Part shown: in pieces, positions 58,212-64,000 of the stretch
Layout of the letters: each line of letters opens with the position of its first letter
How positions within the stretch are numbered: position 1 is the first letter of the stretch
NCBI GenBank assembly: GCA_033439765.1
Contig: JAULSN010000008.1
Location: 1 to 64,000, forward strand
DNA from: Lasiosphaeria ovina
Lineage: Eukaryota; Ascomycota; Sordariomycetes; Sordariales; Lasiosphaeriaceae
Direction: 5' to 3'
Length of the DNA: 64,000 bases
Notes under the pieces: generated by a model
Told to the model about the DNA's origin: nothing
Seen by the model: the letters and a program-made list of their open reading frames with translations, nothing else
The model's database searches: none
Made by a program: the position numbers and the translations under genes

Positions 58212-59244
58212 TCAAAACACGTCTGCCTTGTAACCGCCTGAGAGCGCTTTCTTCACTCCTACCTCCAGCGAGTCAAGGTCCTCGGGCCTCAGCGCAAGAA
58301 GCTCGTTGTCGTTCTTGACATACAAGGTTCCACCTTCTGCCCAGATCCTGCGCAGCGTGATTCCCGTCGCTCGAGGGTTACCCTCCTCCCATAGCTTGGC
58401 CTCGAGGGCTCTGATGTCTTCAAGAGGTGTCTTGATGGCGTTCCATTTGGAACCGGTCTGCTTCTCGTACTCGGCCACGACCTCGTTGGGAGTTACTACG
58501 AACGACTGTACCTTGAGCGCCTTGCCAAACGACTCCTCTGGGTGTTGCAAGGTGGCCACGACAAACTTTCCAACACTAAACGACACAGTTAGCTCTATGG
58601 CAGAGCATGAGATGGGGAACATGGGAAACGGGACCAACTTACTCCCACATGGTACAGAACCCGACCTTGCCATCGCCTTCTCCAATAATGTAGGCATCCT
58701 TCTCCTCGACGACGAACCCGCCAGCCTTCTCGGCGTCTGGCATGGGATAGACCCACATGTCAAAGTATGGCCCAGTCACGACATAGGTGACCTTGACTCG
58801 CTTCAGGTGTTCGCGGATGTAGTTGCGGACCTTGAGCTTGAGCTGGTGGGGGCGTTCGTGGGGGCTCTTATCGGTGTTGTGCTCAATGTCTGTGCCATAT
58901 TCGGATGGCAGGAACCACTTCACGGACGGCGAGGCTTCGGCGAGGCGCAAAAGCTCGAGTTGGACCAGCAGCCCGCCACGGCCGACGGCTGAGATGACAG
59001 TGTCGACGCCTTCATAGGCGGCTGTGACGTCGACTTCAGAAGTGAGGTCGCCAACAATGACAGAGAGACCGTCGGCCCTCCACTTATCCAACAGAGCGGC
59101 CTTTGTGTTGGCAGTGCCGGGGGAGGTAAAGAGGACAACGTGCTGGAATGCGGGCTTAGCGCGAAGTAAAGACGCCGTGATGTACTGGCCAATTGTGCCG
59201 GTACCGCCAACGACAAGTATCTTGGATGAGACGAACGGTGCCAT
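58212..59244 (-). CDS. NmrA-like / isoflavone-reductase-type NAD(P)-binding protein
   Basis: Two exons (67-nt intron 58576-58642) give 321 residues. The Rossmann motif is ILVVGGTGTIGQYITASLL (GGxGxxG), followed by a Rossmann-typical VGDLTSEVDV and VDTVISAVGRGGL. FLPSEYGTD and HQLKLKVRNYIREHLKRV contain the Lys seen in the isoflavone reductase-like group. The C-terminal half has TYVVTGPYFDMWV and a strand-rich end with GGTLYVKNDNELLALRP. The start MAPFVSSK was chosen; an upstream in-frame Met exists 18 codons earlier. Family members are atypical SDRs that either reduce aromatic or terpenoid substrates or act as redox sensors. Which applies here is not decided. Confidence 0.85.
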
Positions 59245-60363
59245 GTTAAACTTTGTGATGGGGGAGTGGCTGCGATGTTGTGGTGTGACATCCAATGCCT
59301 GCCTAGGTTATTGGGTACCTAGGTAAAGGCAAAGGTAATGTACCTAGTTTGTTGTTCTGGTCTGGTTCTGCCTGGCGGAACTTTTGGAAATGCAATGCGA
59401 TCAGTGACGATCTGGCCAACTGGATTTCTCTTGTCAACGATGGCGTCACGCCATCTATATATACCTACGCGCAATTTCCCAAAGTAGATGTAGGAGCTCG
59501 TCTTGGTGCTAGAGCACGCCTTTGAGAGTTGACCGTGAGCTTCCATATTGCTAGCACGTCACCCTTGCCCCTCTCTGCCCGCCGACCATGCCCCGCCCAA
59601 GGCCGGCCATCGCCGAGCCCTGAACAGTCTTCCAAGGGGAAAAATAATGCGGCATTGCGATTTGCGATCTCACTTGGGGACTGGCCGAAGCGCCTCGGTA
59701 ACGACAATAGATATCAACGACATCCATGCAGATGTGCTGACTGTTCTGACCGCTTGCTGACTGGCAACCCGTGGCGCACGCCGGACAGAGCGAAGAGACT
59801 GGGTCACCAGCAAATCGCCCGAAAATAATGGCTCTATTACCAGGAATCGAAGTCCAATTTGGGCAACCGGCAACTTGCCTTTGAATCACGTGTCTACCAC
59901 GCCTACCTTGAATACATGGAACGATTCTATACTCGACATATGCGGTCTTTCCCAGCACATCTAACCCCGTATTTGGTTCCTATATGCAGTAGAATGCGGC
60001 TTTTCCACCTGTATGTTTGTCTTCTTTTTGAGGGTGCCTCGGAGTGCCCTCGCCGGGATTTTGGACGTGATTCTCGGACGAAGGCGGGCGTCTCCACTGA
60101 CCTTGCGAAAGCTCCCGCGGCATATAGTGGGGTTCCACGACTGCGTTTAGCAAGGCATCTGCTGTGGGTCTGTCCTGGCCTGGTGCATGTCCTGATTGAC
60201 GCCCCTCATTGGCTGGCTTTTACAGGGTCCCCACTCACCTGAGTCTCGCCAGGGAACACCGCCAAAAATATTTTTCCTCGAAGCTGATCGATCGGCTTTC
60301 GGTCGGCACGACCCGCCAGACACCAACACCAACTTCGCTTCTCACGAACTCCCACCCCCCGCC
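59245..60363. other. Divergent promoter region
   Basis: About 1.1 kb between the reductase and RPA43 starts. Short frames only, with no family features. TATA-like words occur near 59455-59465. Confidence 0.5.
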
Positions 60364-61767
60364 ATGTCCTCCCCAGACATCGGCGACTTGCCGCTGGCGA
60401 TAATACCCTCCAGCCAGAAGCCCGTCAAAAAACATAAACGAGAAAAGACCGGACACAAGAAACGAGCCAGACAAGACGACGATGAGCCCGTCGTTGTTGA
60501 GGAGACCCCGCCAAGAAAGCCGAAGCGGCCCAAGAGCGACACCCCCAATGGCGATTCTGCTGCGCAAGCAGATGAATTCCAGGTTGCGGCTGATGGCGAT
60601 CCCCCAAAACGGAGGAAAAAGAAGCACCGAAAAGCAAGCGACGAGGAGCAAACAGAACCTAGATCTGAGCGCAAATCGAGGAAGAACAAAAAGAAGCTCC
60701 TTCAGGAGGAGGCAGATGGCATGGACATTGATATGCCAGAGGATGATCTCAGCGTGAAGCCGGCCAAAAAAGACAAAAAGAAGGACAAGTCGAGGAAAAA
60801 GAAGCGACTGGCTGAACCCAAGAAGACCCTGGATGGCATGGACCTTGACGTACCAATTGCCTCGCCGGATCTTCCTACCGACACTACGTTCCCTTTCTTC
60901 AAACAGTCGATTTCGCTATATCTTCCGTTCTTCCCCATCGGCTTCGACAAGCCCCTCACCAACATCGCTGCTCAGCATCTCGATCCCTTGTTGAACCACT
61001 ATTCGCCCTTGCTGCGCGGCGTGCTGCTTAGCTACTCCAACTTGAACCTCTCCGACAGGCCAGCCAAAGCCAGTCTGAAGCACCCGCCCACCGATCAGAC
61101 TCCAGCCATGCTGGATTCTATTGCCGAGTACGCCGTCGGCTTTGGCTGGTTGACATTTGAGGCACAACTCTTCGTCCCTTCTCGCGGCAAATGGATGGAG
61201 GGGGTCATGCAACTACAGAGCGAAGGACACATTGGCGTAGTGTGCTGGAACAAGTTTAACGCCAGTATCGAGTCGAGACGTTTGCCCAAAGGCTGGCAAT
61301 GGGTCGATCTCGCCAGTACTGGAAATGGGGAAAACGGTGGCGCCGGCTGGGATGGCGAAGATGTGCAGCCGCGTCAAAGTGACGATGCCCTCGACGGCGA
61401 AGAGCTCCAGGTTGTCCAGCAAATGCACTCCACAGGCTACTGGATGAACGAGCACGGTCGAAAGGTGACTGGCAAGCTGCGCTTCCGCATCAAGAATTTC
61501 GATGTCGGTCTGGCTGGCGACTACGGCTATCTCAGCATCGAGGGCACATTCCTCGACGACGAAGCCGAGCGGGCACTGGCTGCTAAGGATCGTGAGATTG
61601 AGCAAAAGCGCCGTTCCAAGCAGAACCCGGCCGGCCTTCTACGGCCGATTTCGAGGCGGGTTCCCGAGTTTAGCATGACCAAGTTCGGGAAAGAGGACCA
61701 GGAGGAAGATAGCGGGTATAGAACAGTCGTGTACAAAGGGAGCCGGCCTAGTACGCCCGACGACTAG
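60364..61767 (+). CDS. RPA43: RNA polymerase I subunit RPA43 homologue
   Basis: A single exon encodes 467 residues. Residues 1-170 are a Lys/Arg-rich, low-complexity N-terminus (KKHKREKTGHKKRARQ; KRRKKKHRK) with several nuclear-localisation-like stretches. From about residue 180 the conserved core starts: FPFFKQSISLYLPFFPIG, then HYSPLLRGVLLSYSNLNLS, GFGWLTFEAQLFVPSRGKWM and HIGVVCWNKFNASIESRRLP. The C-terminal region has the CGKVTGKLRFRI-type strand RKVTGKLRFRIKNFDVG and YLSIEGTFLDD. This is the architecture of A43-type Pol I subunits, with an OB-fold that contacts RRN3. The N-terminal charged extension is typical of filamentous-fungal orthologues. Confidence 0.9.
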   Translation: MSSPDIGDLPLAIIPSSQKPVKKHKREKTGHKKRARQDDDEPVVVEETPPRKPKRPKSDTPNGDSAAQADEFQVAADGDPPKRRKKKHRKASDEEQTEPRSERKSRKNKKKLLQEEADGMDIDMPEDDLSVKPAKKDKKKDKSRKKKRLAEPKKTLDGMDLDVPIASPDLPTDTTFPFFKQSISLYLPFFPIGFDKPLTNIAAQHLDPLLNHYSPLLRGVLLSYSNLNLSDRPAKASLKHPPTDQTPAMLDSIAEYAVGFGWLTFEAQLFVPSRGKWMEGVMQLQSEGHIGVVCWNKFNASIESRRLPKGWQWVDLASTGNGENGGAGWDGEDVQPRQSDDALDGEELQVVQQMHSTGYWMNEHGRKVTGKLRFRIKNFDVGLAGDYGYLSIEGTFLDDEAERALAAKDREIEQKRRSKQNPAGLLRPISRRVPEFSMTKFGKEDQEEDSGYRTVVYKGSRPSTPDD

Positions 61768-62981
61768 GTGTGGCCCGGTATAACTTGCTAGCATTCTTCT
61801 CCTGTTTCATCGGCTCCCCAAGGTGTTTCCGGGTTCTGCTGATTTCTGTTGAGTCGAGGGATTAGGTAGGTAGTTGACAAACGCGGACGTTGCCTGAGGA
61901 GTTGTAGTCATCCCACTGCCACTCCCAGTAAAAGGCCAGCCTCTGTGCGCCCATAATTTGAGGGACGAACTGGTACCACAAGATATCATGACTGCACGAC
62001 ATGTCTTGCAGGCATCGGCCTCATTTATGACGCCAAATCGAGCAGAACCGCAAACTGTGCCCGCCTTGTGAGGATTGTGAGGATTTGGACACGGCAACCA
62101 CGCTGGGCGAGCGCTTTGGGGAGGGCCGCCTTTTGGGCGACATGGGGGATTTGACATGGCCACCTTCTGGGTCATTTCGCCCATCACAAGGCCACCTGAC
62201 AACCGGAACCCCCAATCGGCATCCCAAGCAATCTATGGAAGACGGCATCAGGACCTTGCGCAGCTGGCTCAGGCCATGTGTGTTGAGAGAGGCATAACGC
62301 GATATCTCTTCCAATTGACATGATCCCCGAGTTGTGTTTATTCTCGTTGTGTAGTTCTCTCCACGTTTTCCCCGGCTTTAGCGGAATCCCGAGCCTATGA
62401 CTATTCACTTCAAACGAGTTGGCCATGGCCGCCAGCTTTTCGTGAGCAATCGCAAACAACAATCAGGATTTTGCAAGTTATATCACGAGACTGATTGGTG
62501 TGAAGCAGTGAGTTTGCCTTCCAGAGGCTGTGTGGTAAGGATCGGAGGGGCCAAACACCAGGTCGCCATTTCGACGGGCCGTAAGTTGGCGGCCAAGAGC
62601 ACAAAACCGCGTCCTTGGCCATAATATGAGCCTCCACCGTGGTCTGCTGCCTACTGTTATTCAATGCGCTCCCTCTCTCTCTTCACGGGGCGATGTGGAG
62701 CATAGGGGGCGTCGAACAACAGCAACTGCCGTGTCGTCTGTCAGAGAAGGATGGGGTTAAATATCCCACCAGGCACGTACGAAGCCCATCCCGCTCTCTC
62801 TCTGGCCATGGTACTATGGGAATTCGGTACTCAACAGTCAACCTCTTTCATCTTCCAGCTGCTTTACCTAGGTAGATACGTTGCAACCTATCACTTCCGC
62901 ATACTCGCTACCTAATCCATCACACACCTCGCACACCACCACAATCCAAGGCTCTCATACAAGCCCAAGAGCCTTCAGACT
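61768..62981. other. Intergenic, no gene seen
   Basis: About 1.2 kb downstream of RPA43 and upstream of the last gene. No ORF here has conserved motifs. Confidence 0.5.
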
Positions 62982-63700
62982 ATGGAAGTTATCAGGTCAA
63001 TGCTAGCGTGTATATTTGGCCCTCGAAGCAGACATCAGGGATACACCGAGATCTTTGACGAGAAGATGCCCTTGTACATGCATGACGCGTCGTACCAGCC
63101 AGACACTATGGCCTACGGCACCGTGGTTCACTCGAAACCAAGAGCTGGTCCGTCTCGGCCAACAGACGACGAAATAGCCGACGAAATAGTCCGTCTGCTG
63201 CGGCAGGCGGAATGGAATGGCAACAGGTTGCAGCAGCGCATAAGGGATGTTCTGGGCGAGCGGGGCTGGAACCGCAGGACGGTTGAAGTGTGTCTTGACA
63301 ACGTTATCGACTGTGTCGAAGACGGCCGCGGATACATGGGCAGTGCCATGCGCTCTGCGCTTGACCGGGTAACCCCTCTCGCCGACGAAGCGTTCTCATT
63401 CCCGCGTCGCCACCCCGAGTCTCTCGATGGCTTTATCGCCATTGTTTCGGTGGGAATTCTTATGGAGATGCAAGGGCCGTGGGTCCTACCAGTCCTTGGG
63501 TTTGGAGAGGTTCGGGGGACAGATTGTTCGTTCAAGAAAGGTGAAATTCTGATGTTTTCCCCTTATAGTTTGGCAAATTGCTAACATCGCCTCCAGGCTC
63601 GGTTGCGTCGTGGTGGATCAGGAAGTACGCCGAGTATATCCCTACCGGCTCCGTCTACGCCTTCCTTCGCCGTCTTGATATGGTGGACGACGTCGAATGA
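62982..63700 (+). CDS. Small protein with Ifi-6-16/ISG12-like C-terminus
   Basis: Two exons (56-nt intron 63541-63596) give 220 residues. The first 80 residues lack recognised domains. Residues 60-130 form predicted helices with a GWNRRTVEVCLDNVIDCV pattern. The C-terminal 60 residues read GPWVLPVLGFGEV, then GSVASWWIRKYAEYIPTGSVYAFLRRLDM. The order (an Ala/Val/Leu helix with LGF, then GSxAxxW, then GSxxAxLxxL) recalls the Ifi-6-16/ISG12 membrane family, which fungi also possess. The present copy has fewer glycines and carries charged residues, so membrane insertion is doubtful. Without alignment this remains a suggestion. No function is assigned. Confidence 0.5.
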
Positions 63701-64000
63701 GCTTCAGGTGTAACTGGAAGGTTTTGGAGAACGCGCTGGCACCTCCTGGACGCTGTCTCCTGGTCAGGCCTGTGCATTTCGCTTGGGGCAAGGAAGCGTG
63801 TATTCATGAATGGACGGCGGGTATTTGGCGTAGTGCCAATTGATGAGACATGTCTGGCAATCGCGATCCTTGTACGGAATATCCGTCGTTTCAAGAATCC
63901 TATTTTCCCCGGATTTTTGGTTCGTTCCCGCTGTCGATTGGGATCCTAGCGAGCTAGGTGCCAAGTTTTCCCGACCCGCCCACTAGCAGTCAATAATCTG
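63701..64000. other. End of window, no gene seen
   Basis: The last 300 bp show no supported coding frame; a minus-strand frame of 79 codons here has no family features. Confidence 0.45.

Overview
The window is nuclear DNA from a filamentous ascomycete (Pezizomycotina, most likely a Sordariomycete). Evidence: genes carry many short introns (about 47-124 nt, GTRNGT donors, CTAAC/CTGAC branch sites, YAG acceptors). Gene families are typically fungal (STAND/NLR receptors, a SAT4-type rhodopsin-like membrane protein, a CBM1 protein, an NmrA-like reductase). Orthologues of SGF29, SSN3/CDK8, RPA43 and an Arf6-type GTPase are present. Decayed genes carry repeat-induced point mutation (RIP)-type stop codons. 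The species cannot be named from the sequence alone. I rebuilt exon-intron structures by eye; where I summed the exons the length was a multiple of three, which supports those models.

Left part, 1-41 kb, is accessory DNA. It holds a damaged amidase-signature gene running off the left edge (1-1666), a collapsed NLR (hydrolase / NB-ARC remnant / TPR, 2236-4316), an intact secreted-type amidase (4860-6670), a convergent pair of a CmcJ/NvfI-like oxygenase and a membrane-anchored short-chain dehydrogenase (8608-10980), a fungal membrane protein (to 13246) and an intact NB-ARC/TPR receptor (13492-16970). An AT-rich block with a RIP-like look follows (about 17.74-18.87 kb). Then come a GH31 glycosidase (19119-22286), a dead TPP-dependent decarboxylase, an Spt3-like fragment, a fructosamine-3-kinase-type enzyme, a large intronless MICAL-like flavoprotein, a DUF1993 protein, a Ser/Thr-rich secreted protein, a SAT4-type receptor-like protein, a fatty-acid transporter/acyl-CoA synthetase relic with six stop codons that all fit RIP, and a small secreted protein whose only recognisable domain is CBM1.

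From 41 to 45 kb there are three copies of a roughly 100-bp dispersed repeat, the third inverted. From 43 kb rightwards the content is more conserved: SGF29 (SAGA) with an expanded Arg/Glu hexanucleotide tract, Arf6/ArfB, the Mediator kinase SSN3, an Asp/Glu/hydantoin racemase-family enzyme, an MFS sugar transporter, a second intact STAND protein (NACHT, 54437-57895), an NmrA-like reductase, RPA43, and a short protein ending in an Ifi-6-16/ISG12-like glycine-poor variant.

The main themes are three STAND immune-type receptors in 64 kb (two apparently intact, one dead); selective gene decay, with RIP-type substitutions in the left part; and a possible small metabolic group (amidase, oxygenase, SDR) between two NLR loci. 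I did not find a clear-cut new defence system. The best leads are the NLR pair with its neighbours, the CBM1-only secreted protein, the dispersed repeat and the Ifi-6-16-like protein.
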